Shown here in pieces: positions 1-10,440 of a stretch of 12,687 nt of DNA; position 1 is the first letter of the stretch, and every line of letters begins with the position of its first letter. Below the pieces are notes generated by a model that was not told the origin of the DNA, made no database searches, and saw only the letters and a program-made list of their open reading frames with translations. The translations under genes and the position numbers were made by a program. The DNA comes from Lachnospiraceae bacterium. GTDB taxonomy: Bacteria > Bacillota > Clostridia > Lachnospirales > Lachnospiraceae. Where the stretch lies: positions 1-12,687 of the forward strand of contig JAILIO010000255.1 in NCBI GenBank assembly GCA_024695225.1, read 5' to 3'.

Positions 1-2058
1 CTGGAGGATTATATATTCCGGTCCCCTCTCTCTGTAGTATTCCGCAGACAGCCTGTCAAGCCAGGGATTGTACACTTCCTCCCCGTCGTACACAGGGGGT
101 GAGAACCTGAGGTCCATATCGGTGTATTCGGCACCGTAAGCCAGATTCCAGGGATAGATGCCCACGCTGTGCCCCCGGGTCTCATTCAGTATCTTTTCGG
201 GCAGAGGGTAGTCCGTGTACAGGGCCGGATCGTTTGTGCTCTCCCCTAAATGAGAGACGGTATAGGCTTTTGCGCGGATGTTGTTTTTGATGTCCTCAAG
301 GCTCCCGTGGGAACAGAGTGAGAACACCACGGATATCACCACCGCAGAAAGGGATACAGCAAAAATGAGCCCCTTGCCCATATCATGTTCCCTGTCTTCC
401 TCAGGCTTCCCCCAGAGAGGCAGGGTGAGGAAAAATGCGGAGAGCGGCATGACTGCGATCCAGGCGCTGCACTCCATGCCATGGGCTGTGACCCCGTATT
501 TGTACGCCGAAAATAAAGGCATCCCCAGGGCCAGAGTGAGTGCTGAGCGCCGTCTGTCCCTCAGGAAGAAAATTGCCAGGATCAGAAGGTAGAAGGCGAG
601 TATGGTGAAGAAACACCTGAAGTCCATGGGTGAGTATGCATCGTTCATCTGCTGGGTCTGATTGAAACCGGATACATTGTCATAGATATTGTAAAGGTAT
701 CCCGAAAGGGCAGACAGGGAGCGGGAGTAAACCATGAACAGCGCGATCATCATGACTGCGGATGGCAGGTGCAGAAAGAGGATCTTAAGCCGGTCTTTCG
801 CGGGACCTTTGTCTGTGATCGCTCTCATTACCGCATAGATGGTGGTCATGGCAAAGCCCCCGATGAAACCGGTGATCTTTCCGAAGAATGAGAAACAAAG
901 CAGGAGATTCAGAGGCACAGCGGCCTTTTTGTCGCCTCTGTCGTAAAGCACCAGGGAGAGGGCTGTGAGATACAGGATGTAATTGTCCGTCCAGGATTCG
1001 TGGAAGGAACAGGCGTAGAACAGGAATGCCAGGAAAAGCGCCATTGCAGAGATCCTGCATTCCTTTACAGCTTTGTACACCCGTATCAGGAGCCATGCGT
1101 GCAGCAGGAAAAGGCCTGCCCAGATCACAAGGCCTGCCACGTAGGTCCCGGGGTTTTCCACATTCATGAGATAATAGACAAATCCCAAAGGGCCGTAGGA
1201 GAAGAAGACATCACGCCCGAACACATATCCCTTTTCGTGGGCAATGTTCAGAAACCATCTCCAGGAGGGGTCCAGGTTGACCCCCAGAAGCCTGTTCACT
1301 ATATCCGGTACGGACATGAGAAACCACAGGATCAGGATGAGGGCTGAGAAAACATTTCTTGCTCCGGCGGGAAATGAGAAACTTCCCTCAAGCACAAAGT
1401 ACCGGATGAGCATAAATGACAGCGTGAGGCACAGGGCAAAGGAGAAGAAGACCACCCAGGGAGAAGCTTCCCTGGGGTAGCCGTAACCCATGTAGATATT
1501 TTTTTCCGGATCTAAGAGAGCACCGGTATCCTTTGAGAAACCCATGAGACCGGGGACCGTGCCCGGGTCGTCGGTGATCACAAGACTTGGGAATTCGTCT
1601 CCGGGGCAGCCGGTAACGGAAAGGCTCAGACTGTAGACCTGCCCCGGGGTGACCCTCAGGGGATCGCCCTTTACCCGCACCTTTTCTTCGCTTATGACTG
1701 CGTTTCCTATATCGGTAAGTTTCTTTTGTGACGACCAGAGAAGGGCCCCGCCCGGATCTTTTATCTCCGCACGCAGCACCGCATCTCCCGGGTTCCCGGG
1801 GATGGCCACAATATAATAGAAGAGGGATGCCAGGTGATGTTTTTGCGGTATGAAGTACTGTGTGGCAACTCTCTCCGGCGACAGCATCAGGGTCTCTGCG
1901 CATCCCGGCTCCGGGATCATCTGATCCGGCTGTTCATAATGGTAATAATAACTGCCCCTGAGCCCCAAAAAGAAAACAGGGGAGAGAGCTGTCAAAAGCG
2001 CTGCCAGTGCGACCGCTATTCTTATATAGAATCTTTTATCGCGCATATTGTTTTTCAT
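1..2058 (-). CDS. Polytopic membrane protein with GT-C-like topology (3'-truncated by window edge)
   Basis: The minus-strand frame is open without a stop for 686 codons, from an ATG at 2058 to base 1; the C-terminus lies outside the window. An in-frame TAA lies three codons upstream (2065-2067), so this is the first ATG. A second ATG at codon 5 is possible, and neither has a strong Shine-Dalgarno. By eye the protein has an N-terminal anchor helix (about residues 11-33), a roughly 165-residue polar, beta-rich segment (35-200), about twelve further membrane helices (roughly 201-223, 235-256, 303-327, 335-352, 357-373, 380-395, 397-411, 428-447, 480-499, 504-518, 531-549, 562-582) and a polar C-terminal part from 583. 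Charge distribution places the beta-rich segment, the loop at 257-302 and the C-terminal part outside the membrane. That loop carries DPSW (263-266) and FGRDVFFSYGPLGF (280-293); YPWNLAYG (635-642) and NPWLDRLSAEYY (664-675) follow later. I recall such motifs in uncharacterised bacterial membrane proteins resembling lipid-linked-sugar glycosyltransferases. Function is inferred only; substrate unknown. Confidence 0.75.
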   Translation of the reverse strand, partial: MKNNMRDKRFYIRIAVALAALLTALSPVFFLGLRGSYYYHYEQPDQMIPEPGCAETLMLSPERVATQYFIPQKHHLASLFYYIVAIPGNPGDAVLRAEIKDPGGALLWSSQKKLTDIGNAVISEEKVRVKGDPLRVTPGQVYSLSLSVTGCPGDEFPSLVITDDPGTVPGLMGFSKDTGALLDPEKNIYMGYGYPREASPWVVFFSFALCLTLSFMLIRYFVLEGSFSFPAGARNVFSALILILWFLMSVPDIVNRLLGVNLDPSWRWFLNIAHEKGYVFGRDVFFSYGPLGFVYYLMNVENPGTYVAGLVIWAGLFLLHAWLLIRVYKAVKECRISAMALFLAFLFYACSFHESWTDNYILYLTALSLVLYDRGDKKAAVPLNLLLCFSFFGKITGFIGGFAMTTIYAVMRAITDKGPAKDRLKILFLHLPSAVMMIALFMVYSRSLSALSGYLYNIYDNVSGFNQTQQMNDAYSPMDFRCFFTILAFYLLILAIFFLRDRRRSALTLALGMPLFSAYKYGVTAHGMECSAWIAVMPLSAFFLTLPLWGKPEEDREHDMGKGLIFAVSLSAVVISVVFSLCSHGSLEDIKNNIRAKAYTVSHLGESTNDPALYTDYPLPEKILNETRGHSVGIYPWNLAYGAEYTDMDLRFSPPVYDGEEVYNPWLDRLSAEYYRERGPEYIILQ

Positions 2059-2072
2059 TTTACTTTAAGCCC

Positions 2073-2084
2073 GCATGCTCATGC
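2073..2084. repeat. Short inverted repeat GCATG-CT-CATGC
   Basis: Perfect 5-bp arms separated by 2 bp, lying between the rpoB promoter and the start codon of the divergent gene. It could be a small operator or a hairpin in the divergent gene's leader. Arms this short also arise by chance. Confidence 0.3.
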
Positions 2085-2103
2085 AATATTTTTTTTAAAA
2101 AAT
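2081..2103 (+). promoter_or_regulatory. UP-element-like A/T tract upstream of the rpoB -35
   Basis: A run of eight T (2089-2096) followed by six A (2097-2102), preceded by AATA, sits immediately upstream of the -35 hexamer. Aligned at 2082-2103 against the published UP-element consensus (NNAAAWWTWTTTTNNNAAANNN), all specified positions match except one. UP elements bind the alpha-subunit C-terminal domains and raise transcription of rRNA and other strong promoters. The match is visible in the sequence; activity is inferred. Confidence 0.6.
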
Positions 2104-2116
2104 GTTGACACAACAA
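2088..2116 (-). promoter_or_regulatory. Weak candidate promoter for the divergent membrane-protein gene
   Basis: On the minus strand, TTGTTG (2116-2111) is followed after 17 nt by AAAAAT (2093-2088). This would start transcription near 2081, about 23 nt before the ATG at 2058. Both hexamers are poor matches to the sigma-A consensus, and the stretch is also the A/T tract of the rpoB promoter. A promoter must lie somewhere here if the gene is transcribed alone, but this particular pair is only a suggestion. Confidence 0.2.
2103..2115. repeat. Inverted repeat TGTTG-ACA-CAACA over the rpoB -35 box
   Basis: Perfect 5-bp arms with a 3-bp centre overlap the -35 hexamer (2105-2110). The position would suit a repressor operator, but the -35 sequence itself supplies part of the symmetry, so chance is a serious alternative. 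Confidence 0.3.
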
Positions 2117-2133
2117 GAATCCTGAGATAATAT
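2105..2133 (+). promoter_or_regulatory. Sigma-A-type promoter of rpoB (TTGACA-17-TAATAT)
   Basis: A perfect -35 TTGACA (2105-2110) is followed by a 17-nt spacer and TAATAT (2128-2133) as -10. An overlapping GATAAT (2126-2131) is a better hexamer but would give a 15-nt spacer. The predicted start is near 2140, leaving a leader of about 80 nt. The promoter implies that rpoBC is transcribed from its own start and not only from a ribosomal-protein operon upstream. Confidence 0.75.
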
Positions 2134-2140
2134 ATACGTT

Positions 2141-2160
2141 GCGTTTTCAGCGAAAGACGC
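2141..2160 (+). promoter_or_regulatory. Predicted 5'-terminal stem-loop of the rpoB leader
   Basis: GCGTTTT (2141-2147) pairs with GAAGACGC-side bases 2154-2160 to give a 7-bp stem with one G.U pair and a 6-nt loop (2148-2153). It begins within one or two bases of the predicted transcription start. A stem at the very 5' end is known to protect mRNAs from 5'-end-dependent decay. There is no T-run after it, so it is not an intrinsic terminator. Confidence 0.5.
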
Positions 2161-2212
2161 GGGTATTCTGCGCCCTTAAATATCTTTATTGACCGGTTTC
2201 AAGCAAAATAGC

Positions 2213-2217
2213 GGAGG
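2213..2217 (+). promoter_or_regulatory. Ribosome binding site of rpoB (GGAGG)
   Basis: GGAGG lies 4 nt before the ATG at 2222 and settles the start. The same frame is open from a TTG at 2189, but that codon has no Shine-Dalgarno, and the extra 11 residues are not part of known beta-subunit N-termini. Confidence 0.85.
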
Positions 2218-2221
2218 AACT

Positions 2222-5200
2222 ATGGATAAAAACAGAATCAGACCTGTCACAGCCGGCAAGCACGTGCGTATGTCTTATGCGAGACAGAAAGAAGTGCTGG
2301 AGATGCCGGATCTCATCGAAGTTCAGAGGAATTCGTACCGGTGGTTCCTGAACGAAGGCTTGAAGGAAGCCTTTGAAGACATCTCGCCGATAACAGACTA
2401 CACCGGACAGCTCAGTCTTGAGTTTGTGGATTATCAGCTTGATACGGATCACATAAAGTACTCTATTGAAAAATGTAAGGAGAGGGATGCCACCTATGCG
2501 GCCCCCCTCAAGGTCAAGGTGCGTCTGATCAACCGTGAAAAGGATGAGATCACCGACAAGGACGACATATTCATGGGTGACCTTCCCGTGATGACAGACA
2601 CCGGAACCTTTGTCATCAACGGCGCAGAGAGGGTCATAGTCAGCCAGCTTGTCAGATCCCCCGGCATCTATTACGCCATCGACCATGATAAACTGGGAAA
2701 GAGGCTCTTCTCCTGTACAGTCATCCCCAACAGGGGTGCCTGGCTTGAGTATGAGACCGATTCAAACGACATCTTCTATGTGAGGGTGGACAGGACCAGA
2801 AAGATGCCTGTCACCGTCCTTATAAGGGCCCTTGGCGTGGGCACCGACGAAGAGATAATAGAACTCTTCGGCGATGAGCCCAAGCTTCTGGGAAGCATCC
2901 AGAAAGACAGCGCCAAATCATATCAGGATGGCCTTCTGGAGCTCTACAGGAAGATCAGACCCGGGGAGCCGCTGTCCATAGACAGTGCGGAAACCCTGGT
3001 GAACAATATGTTCTTCGACTCCAGGAGATATGATCTGGCCAAAGTCGGAAGATACAAATTCAACAAGAAGCTTCTTTTGAAGAACCGCATAACCGGTTTT
3101 GTGCTGGCGGAGGATGTGGTGAACCCCCGGACGGGAGAGATCATCGCAGAGGCGGGCACCGAGGTCACAAGAGACCTTGCTGACAAGATCCAGAATGCCG
3201 CCGTGCCTTCAGTAACTGTCCAGACAGAGGAGAGAAATGTAAAGGTCCTTTCAAACCTCATGGTGGACCTGCGCAAATATGTGGACGGAAAGCCTGCAGA
3301 TCTGGGGATCACAGAGCTGGTCTACTACCCCGAGCTGGAAAGACTCATGGAGGAAAACACCAGCAAGAAGGCTCTCAAGGAAGCTATAAAGAGGAATGTG
3401 CACAACCTGATCCCCCGCCATGTGACCAGGGAGGACATCCTCGCTTCCATAAATTACAACATGCATGTGGAATACGGCATAGGCAGCGATGACGACATCG
3501 ACCATCTGGGGAACCGCCGTATCCGTGCGGTGGGTGAGCTTCTGCAGAATCAGTACAGGATAGGTCTTGCCAGACTCGAGAGGGTTGTCCGCGAAAGGAT
3601 GACCACCCACGATTCTGAGGAGATCTCCCCTCAGATGCTCATAAATATCAAGCCGGTCCAGGCGGCGGTGAAAGAGTTCTTCGGATCTTCACAGCTGTCG
3701 CAGTTCATGGATCAGAACAACCCTCTGGGCGAGCTGACTCACAAGAGAAGGCTTTCCGCCCTGGGCCCCGGCGGTCTTTCCAGAGACAGAGCCGGATTCG
3801 AGGTCCGAGACGTGCACTATACCCACTACGGACGTATGTGCCCCATAGAGACCCCCGAAGGTCCCAACATCGGACTGATAAACTCACTGGCTTCCTACGC
3901 CCGCATAAATGAGTACGGGTTTATCGAAGCACCCTACAGGAAGGTGGACCGCAGCGATCCGGAGAACCCCAGGGTCACGGACGAAGTTGTCTACATGACT
4001 GCGGACGAAGAGGATAACTACCATGTAGCCCAGGCTTCAGCCAAGCTGGACAAGGACGGCTACTTTGTGAACAATTATGTTTCCGGACGTTTCAGGGATG
4101 AGACCCAGTCTTATAACAAGACACTCTTCGAATTCATGGACGTGTCCCCCAAGATGGTATTTTCAGTTGCTACATCGCTGGTGCCTTTCCTCCAGAACGA
4201 CGACGCAAACCGCGCCCTCATGGGATCCAACATGCAGAGGCAGGCTGTGCCGCTTCTGTTCACAGAGGAGCCCGTGGTGGGAACCGGAATGGAAGAGAAG
4301 GCGGCTGTGGACTCAGGAGTCTGCGTTGTGGCAAAGGCTCCCGGCACGGTGACCTATGTGGATTCAAGAGTCATAAAGGTCAAGGGGGATGACGGCTCCA
4401 ACGACGAGTATCTCCTCACCAAGTTCATGCGTTCAAACCAGAGCAACTGCTACAATCAGAAACCCATAGTGAACACCGGGGATCATATAGAGAAGGGGGA
4501 CGTTATAGCAGACGGTCCTTCCACCTCCGGCGGCGAGCTTGCCCTCGGCAAGAACCCTCTTATCGGGTTCATGACCTGGGAGGGTTACAACTACGAGGAT
4601 GCAGTCCTTCTTTCAGAGAGGCTTGTGAGAGATGACGTGTTCACATCTGTCCACATCGAAGAGTATGAGACAGAGGCAAGGGATACGAAACTGGGACCTG
4701 AAGAGATCACAAACGATGTTCCCGGGGTTGGCGAAGATGCCCTGAAGGATCTGGACGAGCACGGCGTTATCCGCATCGGCGCAGAGGTCAGGGCAGGAGA
4801 CATCCTTGTGGGTAAAGTCACCCCCAAGGGGGAGACGGAGCTCACTGCAGAAGAAAGGCTCCTCAGAGCCATCTTCGGCGAGAAGGCCAGAGAGGTGAGA
4901 GACACATCCCTGAAGGTTCCTCACGGCGAATACGGAATAGTGGTGGATGCAAGGGTATTCACAAGGGAGAACGGGGATGAGCTCTCCCCCGGAGTGAACC
5001 AGGCAGTCCGCATTTACATAGCCCAGAAGAGAAAGATATCCGTTGGAGACAAGATGGCAGGACGTCACGGAAATAAGGGCGTTGTGTCCCGCATCATGCC
5101 TGTGGAGGATATGCCTTATCTTCCCAACGGAAGACCTCTGGACATAGTCCTGAACCCCATGGGCGTGCCTTCCCGTATGAACATAGGACAGGTTCTGGAG

Positions 5201-6079
5201 ATACATCTGTCTCTGGCTGCAGAAGCCCTTGGATTTGATGTGTCCACTCCTGTTTTTGACGGCGCAAACGAGCACGATATCAGGGACACCCTGGAACTTG
5301 CAAATGATTACGTGAATCTCGAATGGGATGAGTTTGAAAAGAAACACAAGGACGAACTTCTTCCTGAGGTGAACCAGTATCTTGAAGATCATCTGGATCA
5401 CAGAAAGGTGTGGAAGGGAGTCCATATATCAGGGGATGGAAAGGTGGCGTTGAGGGACGGCCGCACGGGTGAGTATTTTGACGCCCCTGTCACCATAGGC
5501 CACATGCATTACCTCAAACTGCACCATCTGGTGGATGACAAGATCCACGCCCGTTCCACCGGCCCTTATTCCCTTGTCACCCAGCAGCCTCTGGGAGGTA
5601 AAGCCCAGTTCGGCGGACAGCGTTTCGGAGAGATGGAAGTCTGGGCGCTGGAAGCTTACGGAGCTGCTTATACACTGCAGGAGATACTGACAGTCAAGTC
5701 CGACGATGTGGTGGGCAGGGTCAAGACCTACGAAGCCATCATCAAGGGCACGAACATACCGGAACCCGGCATACCCGAGTCCTTCAAGGTGCTGCTCAAG
5801 GAACTTCAGTCCCTTTCACTGGATGTGAGAGTGCTGAGGGATGACGGCTCCGAAGTGGAGATCGGTGAAAACGTCGATTACGGTGAAGATTTCAGAGATG
5901 TTGAAAACGACACCAAGAACTACCGCAATGACTACGATGCAAGAGCATTTTCCGAAGCGGGTTATCAGCAGCAGGAATTTGACAGCGATGGAGCTCTTGT
6001 GACCGCTGAGGATGACACGGACAGTTTCGATGACGGTTTTGATGAAATGCCTGACGACAATACGGACGGGGATGACTGA
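2222..6079 (+). CDS. rpoB: DNA-directed RNA polymerase subunit beta
   Basis: Encodes 1285 residues of the beta subunit, which with beta' forms the catalytic cleft of RNA polymerase in the cytoplasm. Recognisable blocks in order: the N-terminal MDKNRIRPV; RSPG at 145-148 in the protrusion; the rifampicin-pocket block FGSSQLSQFMDQNNP with D497, H507 and S512 (E. coli D516, H526, S531 equivalents, all the sensitive-type residues); RPIETPEGPNIG-type sequence (here CPIETPEGPNIG); the active-centre lysine motif GDKMAGRHGNKG with K944 and K952; and the C-terminal block GGKAQFGGQRFGEMEVWALEAYGAAYTLQE that packs on beta'. The protein is longer than Bacillus RpoB (about 1190 aa). Extra length comes from a segment at about 1021-1078 and from an acidic tail (13 of the last 23 residues are D or E). 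It is the first gene of its transcript, with 28 nt between its TGA and rpoC, so the two are co-transcribed. Identity is certain. Confidence 0.99.
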   Translation: MDKNRIRPVTAGKHVRMSYARQKEVLEMPDLIEVQRNSYRWFLNEGLKEAFEDISPITDYTGQLSLEFVDYQLDTDHIKYSIEKCKERDATYAAPLKVKVRLINREKDEITDKDDIFMGDLPVMTDTGTFVINGAERVIVSQLVRSPGIYYAIDHDKLGKRLFSCTVIPNRGAWLEYETDSNDIFYVRVDRTRKMPVTVLIRALGVGTDEEIIELFGDEPKLLGSIQKDSAKSYQDGLLELYRKIRPGEPLSIDSAETLVNNMFFDSRRYDLAKVGRYKFNKKLLLKNRITGFVLAEDVVNPRTGEIIAEAGTEVTRDLADKIQNAAVPSVTVQTEERNVKVLSNLMVDLRKYVDGKPADLGITELVYYPELERLMEENTSKKALKEAIKRNVHNLIPRHVTREDILASINYNMHVEYGIGSDDDIDHLGNRRIRAVGELLQNQYRIGLARLERVVRERMTTHDSEEISPQMLINIKPVQAAVKEFFGSSQLSQFMDQNNPLGELTHKRRLSALGPGGLSRDRAGFEVRDVHYTHYGRMCPIETPEGPNIGLINSLASYARINEYGFIEAPYRKVDRSDPENPRVTDEVVYMTADEEDNYHVAQASAKLDKDGYFVNNYVSGRFRDETQSYNKTLFEFMDVSPKMVFSVATSLVPFLQNDDANRALMGSNMQRQAVPLLFTEEPVVGTGMEEKAAVDSGVCVVAKAPGTVTYVDSRVIKVKGDDGSNDEYLLTKFMRSNQSNCYNQKPIVNTGDHIEKGDVIADGPSTSGGELALGKNPLIGFMTWEGYNYEDAVLLSERLVRDDVFTSVHIEEYETEARDTKLGPEEITNDVPGVGEDALKDLDEHGVIRIGAEVRAGDILVGKVTPKGETELTAEERLLRAIFGEKAREVRDTSLKVPHGEYGIVVDARVFTRENGDELSPGVNQAVRIYIAQKRKISVGDKMAGRHGNKGVVSRIMPVEDMPYLPNGRPLDIVLNPMGVPSRMNIGQVLEIHLSLAAEALGFDVSTPVFDGANEHDIRDTLELANDYVNLEWDEFEKKHKDELLPEVNQYLEDHLDHRKVWKGVHISGDGKVALRDGRTGEYFDAPVTIGHMHYLKLHHLVDDKIHARSTGPYSLVTQQPLGGKAQFGGQRFGEMEVWALEAYGAAYTLQEILTVKSDDVVGRVKTYEAIIKGTNIPEPGIPESFKVLLKELQSLSLDVRVLRDDGSEVEIGENVDYGEDFRDVENDTKNYRNDYDARAFSEAGYQQQEFDSDGALVTAEDDTDSFDDGFDEMPDDNTDGDD

Positions 6080-6107
6080 CACAGGTTTTCTTATGGAGGA
6101 CTTATAA

Positions 6108-9809
<3,702 letters not shown>

Positions 9810-9838
9810 TTGACAATAAGGGATTTTCAAACTATACT
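9810..9838 (+). promoter_or_regulatory. Sigma-A-type promoter of the rpsL-rpsG-fusA cluster (TTGACA-17-TATACT)
   Basis: A perfect -35 TTGACA (9810-9815) directly follows the rpoC TGA. A 17-nt spacer leads to TATACT (9833-9838), five of six matches to the -10 consensus. The predicted start is near 9845, about 64 nt before rpsL. No hairpin plus T-run separates rpoC from rpsL, so the cluster probably receives both read-through and its own transcription. Confidence 0.8.
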
Positions 9839-9844
9839 GTTTCT

Positions 9845-9871
9845 CGCTGTGCGTCCAAAAGGGCGCCGGCG
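9845..9871 (+). promoter_or_regulatory. Predicted 5'-terminal stem-loop of the rpsL leader
   Basis: CGCTG (9845-9849) pairs with CGGCG (9867-9871), and GCGTCC (9851-9856) pairs with GGGCGC (9861-9866) around an AAAA loop. This gives 11 bp with two G.U pairs and a single bulged T at 9850. It starts at the predicted first transcribed base. It lacks a T-run, so it is not a terminator. Likely roles are 5'-end protection or a binding site for a regulator. Confidence 0.6.
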
Positions 9872-9908
9872 TTAGCAGATAAACATTGAGGAAAGGAGGT
9901 AAAAAGAG

Positions 9909-10328
9909 ATGCCGACAATGAACCAGCTGGTCAGGAAAGGCCGCCAGACTTCTACTTCGAAGGCAAAGGCTCCCGCACTGCTGAGAGGCTACAATTCACT
10001 CCACAAGGAGGAAGTGGCCACAAGCTCACCTCAGAAGAGAGGCGTGTGCACAGCAGTCAAAACCGCAACACCTAAAAAGCCTAATTCAGCCCTCAGGAAG
10101 ATAGCCCGTGTGCGTCTGTCCAATGGAATCGAAGTAACTAGCTATATTCCCGGAGAAGGACACAATCTTCAGGAGCACAGCGTCGTAATGATCAGGGGCG
10201 GACGTGTCAAGGATCTTCCCGGAACGAGATATCACATTATCCGTGGTACACTCGATACTGCGGGAGTGGCCGACAGGAAACAGGCAAGATCCAAGTACGG
10301 AGCCAAGAGACCCAAGGCTGCAAAATAA
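9909..10328 (+). CDS. rpsL: 30S ribosomal protein S12
   Basis: Encodes 139 residues of S12, the decoding-centre protein of the small subunit that monitors codon-anticodon pairing. The family signature is clear: MNQLVRKGR near the N-terminus, TPKKPNSALRK at 54-64, GEGHNLQEHSVVMIRGGRVKDLPG at 82-105 and a basic C-terminus. K56 and K101 are the counterparts of E. coli K42 and K87 (mature numbering), where streptomycin-resistance changes arise; both are wild-type lysines. D102 is the residue methylthiolated in some bacteria. Compared with E. coli (124 aa) there is a longer N-terminal segment (about 28-40, with SLHKEEVATSS), typical of Firmicutes. The start is fixed by a perfect AAGGAGGT (9893-9900) 8 nt upstream. 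It heads the str-type cluster, with a 157-nt structured spacer before rpsG. Confidence 0.99.
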   Translation: MPTMNQLVRKGRQTSTSKAKAPALLRGYNSLHKEEVATSSPQKRGVCTAVKTATPKKPNSALRKIARVRLSNGIEVTSYIPGEGHNLQEHSVVMIRGGRVKDLPGTRYHIIRGTLDTAGVADRKQARSKYGAKRPKAAK

Positions 10329-10345
10329 GCTGATCGGTTTCTGAG

Positions 10346-10370
10346 GACCTATGGATCATGCATACCGGTC
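10346..10370 (+). promoter_or_regulatory. Stem-loop A in the rpsL-rpsG spacer
   Basis: GACC (10346-10349) and TATG (10350-10353) pair with CATA (10361-10364) and GGTC (10367-10370), giving 8 bp with a 2-nt CC bulge and a 7-nt loop. It is the weakest of three consecutive stem-loops between rpsL and rpsG. No T-run follows. Confidence 0.4.
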
Positions 10371-10404
10371 GGTGTCATCTTTGAACCTTTCATTGATAAA
10401 CCGC

Positions 10405-10440
10405 ACGGTCACATGTGATCCAGAGACATGTGAGTACCGT
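10405..10440 (+). promoter_or_regulatory. Stem-loop B in the rpsL-rpsG spacer
   Basis: TCACATG (10409-10415) pairs perfectly with CATGTGA (10427-10433) around an 11-nt loop. ACGG (10405-10408) extends the stem with CCGT (10437-10440) across a 3-nt bulge (GTA). The stem ends exactly where stem-loop C begins, so the two could stack coaxially. Confidence 0.55.

Noticed and set aside
278..592. Plus-strand open frame of 104 codons, with other short frames within 1-2058
   Set aside because: The minus strand holds one continuous 686-codon frame with coherent membrane topology; these plus-strand frames, and the short minus-strand frames in other phases, are shadows.
2189..2221. Upstream in-frame TTG that would lengthen rpoB by 11 codons
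   Set aside because: It has no Shine-Dalgarno, whereas the ATG at 2222 has GGAGG 4 nt upstream and gives the expected beta-subunit N-terminus.
3668..3760. Possible rifampicin-resistance changes in rpoB
   Set aside because: The residues equivalent to E. coli D516, H526 and S531 are the sensitive-type residues.
4613..5425. Minus-strand open frame of 270 codons inside rpoB
   Set aside because: It is antisense to strongly conserved rpoB codons, has no recognisable domain, and is a by-product of codon usage.
9845..9880. Possible intrinsic terminator after rpoC
   Set aside because: The hairpin is strong but no T-run follows it, and it lies downstream of a promoter, so it is a leader structure.
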